Shown here: positions 1-6,798 of the stretch, in pieces | How the letters are laid out: each line of letters opens with the position of its first letter | How positions within the stretch are numbered: position 1 is the first letter of the stretch | Assembly (NCBI RefSeq): GCF_042652085.1 | Contig: NZ_JBHSJF010000006.1 | Location: 1,054,001 to 1,118,000, forward strand | Reading direction: 5' to 3' | Origin: Flaviflagellibacter deserti | GTDB taxonomy: Bacteria; Pseudomonadota; Alphaproteobacteria; Rhizobiales; Methylopilaceae | DNA: 64,000 nt | Made by a program: the position numbers and the translations under genes | Notes under the pieces: generated by a model | What the model saw: only the letters and a program-made list of their open reading frames with translations | Told to the model about the DNA's origin: nothing | Databases searched by the model: none

Positions 1-1
1 T

Positions 2-382
2 TTGCCGCTATCGACGGTCCGTGCCCGGCTCGAACGCCATTACACGCTGACCGATCTTCCGGATCGGACCGGGGGCCCAGCCCGCTATGTGCGGGTGGCC
101 GAAACCGGCGGCCGCCTGGGCTTCATCACTCCCCTCACCCACAATTTCTGCGAAAGCTGCAATCGCGTCAGGGTGACCTGCACGGGCACTCTCTTCATGT
201 GCCTCGGCCAGGAAGACGCCGCCGATCTTCGCCTGCCGCTTCGCGCGTCCGAGAGCGATGAAGCCCTTCACGCAGCCATCGAGGCTGGCATCGCGCGCAA
301 GCCGAAGGGCCATGATTTCGTAATCGACCGGCAGCACAAGCGCCCGGCCGTTTCGCGCCACATGTCCGTTACCGGCGGCTGA
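2..382 (+). CDS. moaA: GTP 3',8-cyclase MoaA, C-terminal part (truncated by window edge)
   Basis: MoaA is a radical-SAM enzyme that turns GTP into 3',8-cyclo-GTP, the first step of molybdenum cofactor synthesis. Only the C-terminal ~126 residues lie in the window; the gene enters from the left, so the TTG at base 2 is not its start and the N-terminal radical-SAM cysteines are out of view. The visible part has the C-terminal [4Fe-4S] site that binds GTP: Cys50-X2-Cys53-X13-Cys67 (numbered from base 2) inside an FCESCNRVR motif. The protein ends in the double glycine (MSVTGG) that is conserved and functionally required in MoaA. Both features make the call secure despite truncation. The stop lies about 95 bp before the next gene, which has its own predicted promoter. 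Confidence 0.93.
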   Translation: MPLSTVRARLERHYTLTDLPDRTGGPARYVRVAETGGRLGFITPLTHNFCESCNRVRVTCTGTLFMCLGQEDAADLRLPLRASESDEALHAAIEAGIARKPKGHDFVIDRQHKRPAVSRHMSVTGG

Positions 383-419
383 GCCGCGCGGCATTTATTC
401 TCTTCGTTGTTGATCGGCC

Positions 420-444
420 GGAACTCCGGACAGCCCGGCACGTT
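420..444 (+). promoter_or_regulatory. EcfG-type general stress promoter for the YciE-like gene
   Basis: GGAAC at 420-424 and CGTT at 441-444 are separated by 16 bases. This matches the GGAAC-N16/17-cGTT consensus known for sigma-EcfG, the alphaproteobacterial general stress sigma factor. It sits 32 bp before the ATG at 476, leaving room for a short leader with a GGAGA Shine-Dalgarno. YciE/DUF892 proteins are stress-associated, which fits. No EcfG, PhyR or NepR gene is in the window. Confidence 0.65.
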
Positions 445-475
445 CTCGGGCTGGGATCAAACGCGGAGAACGCCA

Positions 476-964
476 ATGGCCGTCAAGACGATGGAGGACC
501 TGTTCCTCCACACACTGAAGGATGTCTACCACGCCGAGAAGCAAGTGCTTAGGGCATTGCCGAAAATGGCAAAAAAGGCCGCGACGCCGCAGCTCAAGGA
601 TGCCTTCGAGACGCATCGCACCGAAACCGAGGGTCAGGTCGAACGTCTCGAACAGGTCTTCGAAATGCTCGGCAAGCGCGCCCAGGGCAAGCCCTGCGCG
701 GCGATGGAAGGCCTCGTCGAGGAGAGCAAGGAAGCGATGGAAGAGATCGAGGACAAGCAGGTCCTCGACGCAGCCCTTCTCTCCGATGCGCAAGCAGTCG
801 AGCATTACGAGATTTCGCGCTACGGCACGCTCGTCGCCTGGGCCAACCAGCTCGGCATGAAGGACGCGTCCAGACTTCTCGAACAGACGCTCGTGGAAGA
901 GAAGAAGACCGACCAGCTTCTCTCCAAGATCGCACTCAGCGGCCTCAACCAGAAGGCCGCCTGA
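476..964 (+). CDS. YciE/DUF892 ferritin-like stress protein
   Basis: A 162-residue, helix-rich protein of the YciE-like (DUF892) branch of the ferritin-like superfamily. It begins with the family's typical DLFLHTLKDVYHAEKQVLRALPKM-like stretch and has acidic and histidine residues spread through four predicted helices (E21, E48, E67 and E118/H119 regions) suited to a di-metal site. The biochemical role is not firmly known; members are linked to oxidative, osmotic and general stress. The frame is open from 407, but the ATG at 476 is preceded by GGAGA at a good distance and starts exactly where family homology begins. An EcfG-type promoter lies immediately upstream and a strong hairpin terminator follows. 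It is monocistronic and convergent with the quinone oxidoreductase gene. Confidence 0.88.
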   Translation: MAVKTMEDLFLHTLKDVYHAEKQVLRALPKMAKKAATPQLKDAFETHRTETEGQVERLEQVFEMLGKRAQGKPCAAMEGLVEESKEAMEEIEDKQVLDAALLSDAQAVEHYEISRYGTLVAWANQLGMKDASRLLEQTLVEEKKTDQLLSKIALSGLNQKAA

Positions 965-1006
965 CGGTAGCCGCCGACCGGCTGGCTTCGGCCCGCCAAG
1001 GCGAAG

Positions 1007-1035
1007 AAGGGCCCGCCTCGACGAGGCGGGCCCTT
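1007..1035. terminator. Bidirectional hairpin terminator
   Basis: A perfect 13-bp stem (arms 1007-1019 and 1023-1035) closes a GAC loop, starting with AA and ending with TT. It lies between two convergent genes (stops at 964 and 1042), so it can end both transcripts. The T-tract is short, so termination may be partial. Confidence 0.8.
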
Positions 1036-1041
1036 GCTCAT

Positions 1042-2013
1042 TCAGGGGATTAGGATCGTCGAGCCGGTCGTTCCGCGGCTCTCCAGCGCACGATGGGCAT
1101 CCGCGGCATCCTTCAGGGCGAAGCGCGCTCCGATCGGGATCTCGACCGCGCCGCTCTTCACAACGTCGAACAGATCGTTCGCCGTTTCGATCAGGTCTTC
1201 ACGCTTCGCGGTGTAGCCGAACAAAGTCGGCCGGGTCATGAACAGGGATCCCTTCTGCGCGAGAAGCGAGGGATTGAAGTCGGTCACCGCGCCGGAGGAA
1301 TTGCCGAACAGCACATACAGGCCGAGCGGCTTCAGGCAATCGAGAGACCCTTTCCAGGTCTGCTGGCCGACCGAGTCATAAACGACGTCGCACTTCGCTC
1401 CGCCAGTTATCTCGGCGACGCGCTGCACGAAGTCCTCAGTGCGATAGAGGATCGTGTGGTCGACGCCGTTCTTTTTTGCCAGCTTCGCCTTCTCCTCTGA
1501 ACCGACGGTTCCGATCACCGTCGCGCCGAGATGCTTGGCCCATTGCGTGGCGATCGAACCGACGCCGCCAGATGCCGCGTGGAACAGGATCGTGTGCTCC
1601 GGCCCGACCTTGAAGGTGCGGCGCAGGAGATAACGCGCGGTCATCCCTTTCAGCATCATCGCCGCCGCTGTCTCGTCCGAAATGCCGTCCGGTACTTTCA
1701 CGAAGACGGCGGCCGGCGCAGTCAGCTCGGTCGCGTAGGAACCCGACAGCGTGGCGGAAGCGACGTGATCCCCGACCCGAAAGTCGGTGACACCCTCCCC
1801 CACTTCCTCGACGACGCCAGCCGCTTCCTTGCCGGCGATGAACGGCGTATCGGATGCGTAGAGGCCTGTGCGGAAATAGACATCGATGAAATTTACGCCG
1901 ATGGCGGTCGTCCTGATCCGGATCTCGCTCGGTCCTGGAGGTCTGCTCCCGATCGTCTCGTAAGTCAGGACCTCGGGTCCGCCCAACTTGTGAACACGTA
2001 CTGCCTCGACCAT
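1042..2013 (-). CDS. Zinc-independent quinone oxidoreductase (MDR family)
   Basis: A 323-residue NADPH:quinone reductase of the medium-chain dehydrogenase/reductase superfamily, cytosolic, probably reducing quinones or alpha,beta-unsaturated carbonyls. The N-terminal GroES-like domain contains NFIDVYFRTGLY and the GKEAAGVVEEVG stretch typical of QorA. The Rossmann nucleotide-binding motif AASGGVGS is at about 146-153. Zinc-ligand cysteines of alcohol dehydrogenases are absent. The frame opens at 2025, where an ATG overlaps the TerC stop as ATGA. However, the ATG at 2013 has AGGGGA at ideal spacing and gives the family-like N-terminus MVEAVRV, so 2013 is preferred. It is the last gene of a pcs-TerC-qor unit. 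The physiological substrate cannot be read from the sequence. Confidence 0.9.
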   Translation of the reverse strand: MVEAVRVHKLGGPEVLTYETIGSRPPGPSEIRIRTTAIGVNFIDVYFRTGLYASDTPFIAGKEAAGVVEEVGEGVTDFRVGDHVASATLSGSYATELTAPAAVFVKVPDGISDETAAAMMLKGMTARYLLRRTFKVGPEHTILFHAASGGVGSIATQWAKHLGATVIGTVGSEEKAKLAKKNGVDHTILYRTEDFVQRVAEITGGAKCDVVYDSVGQQTWKGSLDCLKPLGLYVLFGNSSGAVTDFNPSLLAQKGSLFMTRPTLFGYTAKREDLIETANDLFDVVKSGAVEIPIGARFALKDAADAHRALESRGTTGSTILIP

Positions 2014-2021
2014 GGTTCCCC

Positions 2022-2762
2022 TCATCGCGCCGGCTTTGGCTTCCTCCGGCGCTCCCTGCGTCCCCGGGCGATCACGTTCAACATCTCGACCAGAGCGGAG
2101 AACGCCATCGCGGAATAGATATATCCGCGCGGTACATAGATACCGAACCCGTCGACGACAAGCGCGACGCCGATCAGCATCAGGAAGCTGAGCGCCAGCA
2201 TCCGCGTCGTCGGATGCTTCGAGATGAAATCGGTGACAGGGCCGGCGGCGAAATACATCAGTGCGATCGCAATGACGACGGCCGCGATCATGATCTCGAT
2301 ATGCTGTGCCATGCCGATGGCTGTGATGATCGAGTCGATCGAAAACACGGCATCAATCGCGACGATCTGCAGGATCAGCATGCCGAAGGCGGCCTCCGAG
2401 ACCTTGCCATGCTGCTCCTCGTCCATACCCTCGATGCCGCCGTGAATCTCCAGCGTGCTCTTCACCAGCAGGAAGCCGCCACCTGCGACCAGGATGATGT
2501 CGCGAAGCGAGAATCCCTGGCCGAACAGTTCGAACAGCGGTTCGGTCGACTTCATCAGCCAGGCTAGCGCGCTGAGCAGGACGATCCGGAAGATCAGAGC
2601 CAGCGCCAGGCCGATCTGACGCGCCCGCTTTGCCTTCGCCGCCGGCAGCCGAGAGGTGAGCACCCCAAGGAAGACGATGTTGTCGATTCCGAGCACGATC
2701 TCCATCGCGGTTAGGGTGACGAGCGCGGCCCAGGCTTCGGGCGACATCAGGAGATCGAACAT
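2022..2762 (-). CDS. TerC-family integral membrane protein
   Basis: A 246-residue polytopic membrane protein of the TerC family (named after tellurite resistance). Members are linked to metal-ion homeostasis, especially Mn2+ export, and to metalation of exoenzymes. About seven hydrophobic helices are visible. The two acidic intramembrane motifs are present: VLGIDNIVFLGVLTSRLP near residues 22-39 and the internal-repeat counterpart VFSIDSIITAIGMAQH. The C-terminus is basic. The frame is open further upstream, but the ATG at 2762 has GAGAAG in front and begins right after the pcs stop (4-bp gap). Its stop overlaps the upstream candidate start of the quinone oxidoreductase gene, so the three genes look translationally coupled. 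Transported ion not determinable from sequence. Confidence 0.88.
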   Translation of the reverse strand: MFDLLMSPEAWAALVTLTAMEIVLGIDNIVFLGVLTSRLPAAKAKRARQIGLALALIFRIVLLSALAWLMKSTEPLFELFGQGFSLRDIILVAGGGFLLVKSTLEIHGGIEGMDEEQHGKVSEAAFGMLILQIVAIDAVFSIDSIITAIGMAQHIEIMIAAVVIAIALMYFAAGPVTDFISKHPTTRMLALSFLMLIGVALVVDGFGIYVPRGYIYSAMAFSALVEMLNVIARGRRERRRKPKPAR

Positions 2763-2766
2763 CTTC

Positions 2767-3477
2767 TCAGTCCTGCGATTTGGGGCGGAATAGGCCGAAG
2801 AGCAGGAAATACGCTCCAACGACCAGCAATCCGAGAACTACGGGGCCGGGCGGGTCGAGGTTCCAGAACAACGCCGCGACAGCGAGCACCGTCCCTGCGC
2901 CGAGCATGAGCAGCGTCAACAATTTGAGCCGGACGACCCGCATCGGATGAACGAATGCGATCGGCGCGAATGTCAGCCCCGAGAACAGGATGACGAGACC
3001 GAACGTGATCCATGGCTCCGGCTTCAGCAGAAAGGCGAAGAAGGCGAACAGGTTCCAGACGGCCGGGAAACCGCGAAAATACCAGTCGTCGGTTTTCATC
3101 CGGACATCGGCGAAATAGAGCGCCGCCGTCAGGCAGATCGCCCCGGCCGCGACCGTGCCCCAGCCGAGTGGAAAAAGGCCGGCCTGGAACATCGCCAATG
3201 CCGGGACGAGAACATAGGTGACGTAGTCGACCACGAGGTCGAGAGTATCGCCCGAGATCGCGATGGCCGTTTCCTTCACATTGGCCCTGCGGGCGAATGT
3301 TCCGTCGATCCCATCCACGAAAAGCGCGATGCCGAGCCAGATGAACATCTCGACGAAGCGATGGTCGATCGCGGCCAGAAGGGCGAGAAATCCCAGCACC
3401 GCGCCGCTGGCGGTCAGTGCATGGACCGAATAGCCGGCGAACTTCAAACGCAACGGAACGGGAATCTGCGGCTCCAT
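2767..3477 (-). CDS. pcs: Phosphatidylcholine synthase
   Basis: Pcs condenses choline directly with CDP-diacylglycerol to give phosphatidylcholine, a pathway restricted to certain host-associated and soil bacteria. The 236-residue protein has about eight membrane segments. It carries the CDP-alcohol phosphotransferase motif in the long-spacing form typical of Pcs: D58-G59-X2-A62-R63-X12-G76-X3-D80-X3-D84. The X12 spacing, rather than X8, separates it from PssA and PgsA. The ATG at 3477 follows a 70-bp divergent region shared with the UbiH-type gene. It uses CDP-diacylglycerol, the product of CdsA encoded at 58962-59657. A requirement for exogenous choline is expected from family knowledge. 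Confidence 0.92.
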   Translation of the reverse strand: MEPQIPVPLRLKFAGYSVHALTASGAVLGFLALLAAIDHRFVEMFIWLGIALFVDGIDGTFARRANVKETAIAISGDTLDLVVDYVTYVLVPALAMFQAGLFPLGWGTVAAGAICLTAALYFADVRMKTDDWYFRGFPAVWNLFAFFAFLLKPEPWITFGLVILFSGLTFAPIAFVHPMRVVRLKLLTLLMLGAGTVLAVAALFWNLDPPGPVVLGLLVVGAYFLLFGLFRPKSQD

Positions 3478-3495
3478 GGCGCGAACCTAGCATTG

Positions 3496-3511
3496 TTCCC
3501 GCGGCCGGGAA
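3496..3511. promoter_or_regulatory. Inverted repeat in the pcs / UbiH-type divergent region
   Basis: TTCCCG and CGGGAA are separated by four bases, forming a dyad in the middle of the 70-bp region between the divergent starts at 3477 and 3548. It could be an operator acting on both promoters. No regulator can be assigned. Confidence 0.3.
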
Positions 3512-3547
3512 TCCCTATTCAGTGAGAAGCTGAACCCAGGAGTTTCG

Positions 3548-4723
3548 GTGGAAACCGAGCGCAATCACGTCATCGTCGTGGGTGGAGGCCCGGCCGGCCT
3601 CGTCGCCGCCGCTTTGCTTGCGCGCGCTGGAGTGCCGACGACCCTGATTGCCGGTCCCGCGCCGAAGGACACGCGCACCACGGCCCTGATGCAGGGCTCG
3701 CTTCGCATCCTTACCCGGCTCGGCCTCTGGCCTCGCTTGGCCCCGCAGACAGGAGCACTGAAGAAGCTCCGCATCGTCGATGCGACCGACCGGCTGATCC
3801 ACGCTCCCGAAGTACTCTTTGACGCGGCGGAACTGGGCTTCACCTCTTTCGGCCACAACATCGAGAACAGCGTCCTCGTCACCGCTTTGCGTGAAACCGC
3901 CGAAGCGCTCCCAGCCCTGACGATCAGGAACGAAATGGTCGCGTCGGTGCGGTCGGACGACGATCGGGCGATCGTCTCATTGCAGAGCGGCGAAAAGATT
4001 GCGGGCGCGTTGATCGTCGGCGCCGATGGCCGGAACTCGATCTGCCGTCGAGCCGCGGGCATTTCGGCGAAGACGCGCGATTACCCGCAGGCCGCGCTCA
4101 CGCTCAATGTCCGCCACACACGTCCGCACCATGACGTCTCGACCGAGTTCCACACCACAGGTGGTCCGCTCACGCTCGTTCCGCTCCCGGGAAACCGGTC
4201 CAGCGTCGTCCTGGTCGACACACCGGCGACGGTGGAGCGATTGAGCGAGCTCGACGACGCCGCGGTCGGACGGGAGCTGCAGCAGCGCACCCACGGCATT
4301 TTGGGCAACATCACTCCCGACTCGCCGCGCGGCAAACGTCCCCTCTCCTCGCTGGTCGCCAATCGCTTCGCGGCACGGCGCATCGCCCTCGTCGGCGAGG
4401 CCGCCCATGTTCTGCCGCCGATCGGCGCACAGGGGCTCAATCTCGGAGTTCGCGACGCGGCAGCCATCGCCGATTTCGTCGTCGTCGCGAGTGACCGGCA
4501 TGGAGATATCGGCGGCTCCGATCTCATCGGGGCCTATGATCGTGCCCGGTCCGCCGATGTCAGGCCGCGCTCGGCCTTTGTCGACGTTCTCAATCGCTCG
4601 CTGATGTCAGAGTTCCTGCCGGCTCAGATCGGGCGTGCCGCCGGGCTATGCGCGCTCGGCGCGATCCCGCCCTTGCGCCGGGCGATCATGCGCCAGGGCA
4701 TCGCCGCCAGAGCGGACGTCTAG
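3548..4723 (+). CDS. UbiH/UbiF/COQ6-family FAD-dependent hydroxylase
   Basis: A 391-residue class A flavoprotein monooxygenase of the UbiH/VisC/COQ6 group, probably hydroxylating the aromatic ring of a ubiquinone precursor with O2 and NAD(P)H. The dinucleotide-binding motif GGGPAG is at 12-17, the FAD/NAD(P)H motif GADGR at 158-162, and the second FAD motif near 283 reads GEAAHVLPPIGAQGLNLG, with Glu where most members have Asp (GDAAH). The start is GTG, with AGGAG exactly five bases before it. The next gene begins four bases after the stop, so the two are cotranscribed. Which ring position is hydroxylated cannot be decided; Hyphomicrobiales often carry several members (UbiH, UbiF, UbiL-type). 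Confidence 0.85.
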   Translation: METERNHVIVVGGGPAGLVAAALLARAGVPTTLIAGPAPKDTRTTALMQGSLRILTRLGLWPRLAPQTGALKKLRIVDATDRLIHAPEVLFDAAELGFTSFGHNIENSVLVTALRETAEALPALTIRNEMVASVRSDDDRAIVSLQSGEKIAGALIVGADGRNSICRRAAGISAKTRDYPQAALTLNVRHTRPHHDVSTEFHTTGGPLTLVPLPGNRSSVVLVDTPATVERLSELDDAAVGRELQQRTHGILGNITPDSPRGKRPLSSLVANRFAARRIALVGEAAHVLPPIGAQGLNLGVRDAAAIADFVVVASDRHGDIGGSDLIGAYDRARSADVRPRSAFVDVLNRSLMSEFLPAQIGRAAGLCALGAIPPLRRAIMRQGIAARADV

Positions 4724-4727
4724 ACCA

Positions 4728-5669
4728 ATGGCGAAACCTCGGAAGCAGAAGAGCGCCCGCGCGCGCGATTTGCAGTTCGCCGTCGAATACGGACTGCTGC
4801 GGGGCCTCGAGCAATTCTTCCGGCTGCTTGGACCCGACATCGGTTCAGCGGTCAGTGGCAAGCTCTGGCGCTGGTTCGCGCCCCTCAATCGCCGGCACGA
4901 GGCAGCACTCCGTCATCTCGCGGTGGCGTTCCCCGACCTCGACGAGACGCAACGCCTCGAGATTGCAGGCGATGTCTGGGAAAATCTCGGCCGGACATTT
5001 GCTGAGGGCCTGATGATCGACCGCGTGATGTCCGATCCATGCCGGATCGAATTCCCGACCACAGGTCTGGTCGAAGAGCTGCGCAAGAGCGGCGGTCGGT
5101 TTGTCGTGACCTCCCTTCACTGCGCCAATTGGGAGCTCGCCGCTGCGGCCTTCACGCGCGCCGGCTTTCCGATCGGGGGCATCTACCAGAAGGTCAACAA
5201 CCCGCTGGTCGACCGCTGGGTCGTCGGGGTCCGCACGCCCTATTATCCCGGCGGGCTTTTCGTGAAGGGCCAGGCCGCAGCCAGGCGCCTGCTCGCATGG
5301 GGCAAGGGCGGCAATCCGCCCGGCGTCCTGGCCGATCAGCGCATTGGCGACGGCATTATGGTCCCCTTCTTTGGCCATCCCGCGCCGTCGACGCCCCTGC
5401 CCGCCTTCCTGGCGATGTCGCTGGATTATCCGCTGGTCGGCGCACGGGTGGTCCGGCTGAAGGGGTGCCGATTCCGCGTGGAAATCGAGCCCATTCCGGT
5501 CGCCGATAGCGGCGACCGGGCCGCGGACATCGCGGCGACCACCGCGACGGTTCAGGCGACCTTCGAACGCTGGATCCGGGAATATCCGGGCCAGTGGATG
5601 TGGGCGCATCGGCGTTGGACCTCGAAAGGCCCGCCCGCTGATTTCCCACCCAACCTCCTGCCGAAATGA
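4728..5669 (+). CDS. LpxL/HtrB-like lipid A (lysophospholipid) acyltransferase
   Basis: A 313-residue member of the LpxL/LpxM/MsbB acyltransferase family, which adds secondary acyl chains to lipid A at the inner membrane. The catalytic H-X4-E motif is present as His131...Glu136 within SLHCANWE. Typical downstream blocks follow, such as the QKVNNPLVDRWV region, PGVLADQRIGDGIMVPFFG and the C-terminal YPGQWMWAHRRW signature. The frame is open upstream into the hydroxylase gene, but the ATG at 4728 (four bases after the preceding stop) gives a family-like N-terminus. It could acylate lipid A or another lysolipid such as ornithine lipid; the QWMW...HRRW end favours lipid A. It ends in a hairpin terminator shared with the convergent IalB gene. 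Confidence 0.87.
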   Translation: MAKPRKQKSARARDLQFAVEYGLLRGLEQFFRLLGPDIGSAVSGKLWRWFAPLNRRHEAALRHLAVAFPDLDETQRLEIAGDVWENLGRTFAEGLMIDRVMSDPCRIEFPTTGLVEELRKSGGRFVVTSLHCANWELAAAAFTRAGFPIGGIYQKVNNPLVDRWVVGVRTPYYPGGLFVKGQAAARRLLAWGKGGNPPGVLADQRIGDGIMVPFFGHPAPSTPLPAFLAMSLDYPLVGARVVRLKGCRFRVEIEPIPVADSGDRAADIAATTATVQATFERWIREYPGQWMWAHRRWTSKGPPADFPPNLLPK

Positions 5670-5672
5670 AAA

Positions 5673-5697
5673 ACGCGCGGCCCGATGGACCGCGCGT
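5673..5697. terminator. Hairpin terminator between convergent genes
   Basis: An 8-bp stem (arms 5673-5680 and 5690-5697) with a 9-base loop lies directly after the LpxL-like stop (5669) and before the IalB-like stop (5727). The As in front of the stem provide a U-tract on the minus strand, so it may work better for the minus-strand gene. Confidence 0.6.
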
Positions 5698-5726
5698 CTG
5701 TTCCGAGAATTGACCGTTTCGGGGTC

Positions 5727-6578
5727 TTACTGGGTCTTGACCGGTTCGCCCGGAGCCGGCTGAGCCGCAGCGGCCGGAACACCGTCCTGCAGCTTCTTGC
5801 GCTGCTCCTCGGCGCGCTTCATCAGCTCGCTCTGAAGCTTGTTCTGACCTTCCTCGAAGCTCTTCCGCTTCTCCTCATAGACCTTCGGGTCGAGCGACGG
5901 ACCGTCATACGAGGAGCTGAAGCCGGCGAGCGAGGCCTTGGCGCCGACCCATTGTCCCTGCGCGTTAGCGGCAAAGAACGTCAGCATCGAACCCTTGCGG
6001 ATGGCGGCGAGCGTCTCGTCGGTGACCTGGACTTCGGCCAGGCAGACGTTCTGGTAGCACACGCGATAACGGCCGGTGATCGGCTGCTTGGCGTCGTCGA
6101 TGACGAGGTTGACCCCCGGCGGGATCAGGAAGCCCGGGGGAATGAGCGCCTCAATGATGCGCTTCGATTCCTTGTCACGCTTGACGTCCAGCAGGCGGAT
6201 CTCACCGACCACGTTGCCGGCGTCAGCCTGGATGTAGCTCGAAACCGAGCAGAGTTCGGTCTTCTGCTTGTCGTCCTTGCCGCAGACTTTCATCCATTCC
6301 GGCTTCGGGCCGTTGTTGGCGGGCACCGCAGCGCCCATCGCCGCGCTGACCGGCGGGAGGTTCGGGGCAGCGGTTGGAGCAGCAGCCGCCGGCTTCGGCG
6401 CCGCTGGCTTCGGAGCCGCCGGCTTAGGCGCGGCGGGCTTGGGGGCGGCGGCCGGCGGGGCTGCCGACGGCGGCGGTACAAGCGACGGCGCCTGGGCGAA
6501 AGCCACGGCCGGCATCAGAGCGAGTGTCACTCCGACTGCCGCGATCTGCGCGGACGTGCGGAAAGTGCAGTTCATCAT
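5727..6578 (-). CDS. Invasion-associated locus B (IalB) family secreted protein
   Basis: A 283-residue exported protein with a signal peptide (cleavage expected after ...AVAFA near residue 28), then a low-complexity Pro/Ala/Lys linker with tandem AAPKP units at about 40-65. The IalB domain follows with its paired cysteines (VCGKDDKQKTELC and YRVCYQNVC). The C-terminal ~50 residues form a charged helix with a Pro/Ala tail. IalB is known in Bartonella for erythrocyte invasion, but relatives are widespread in free-living Hyphomicrobiales and the function there is unclear. Starts at 6578 and 6575 (ATG ATG) are both possible; GGGGGAA lies upstream. The frame stays open to 6692 but that segment is not signal-peptide-like. 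Confidence 0.85.
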   Translation of the reverse strand: MMNCTFRTSAQIAAVGVTLALMPAVAFAQAPSLVPPPSAAPPAAAPKPAAPKPAAPKPAAPKPAAAAPTAAPNLPPVSAAMGAAVPANNGPKPEWMKVCGKDDKQKTELCSVSSYIQADAGNVVGEIRLLDVKRDKESKRIIEALIPPGFLIPPGVNLVIDDAKQPITGRYRVCYQNVCLAEVQVTDETLAAIRKGSMLTFFAANAQGQWVGAKASLAGFSSSYDGPSLDPKVYEEKRKSFEEGQNKLQSELMKRAEEQRKKLQDGVPAAAAQPAPGEPVKTQ

Positions 6579-6798
6579 TCGGTGTTCCCCCAGTAACGGA
6601 GCAATCTCTCGCGAGGTTTGACGGTGCAATGTCGGGCGCTGATTGGTCCGCTGTCTCGCGGCGAAATACGGCATCAGCGTGACCGAAGACAAGCTGTTTC
6701 AGGGATTAACAGGCAGCTTTGCTATCGCAAGCGCTTACCGAGCTTGCGTGACCCGTATGATACACTTCAAAGCGCGCGAATCATGATCGGGAATTTGC

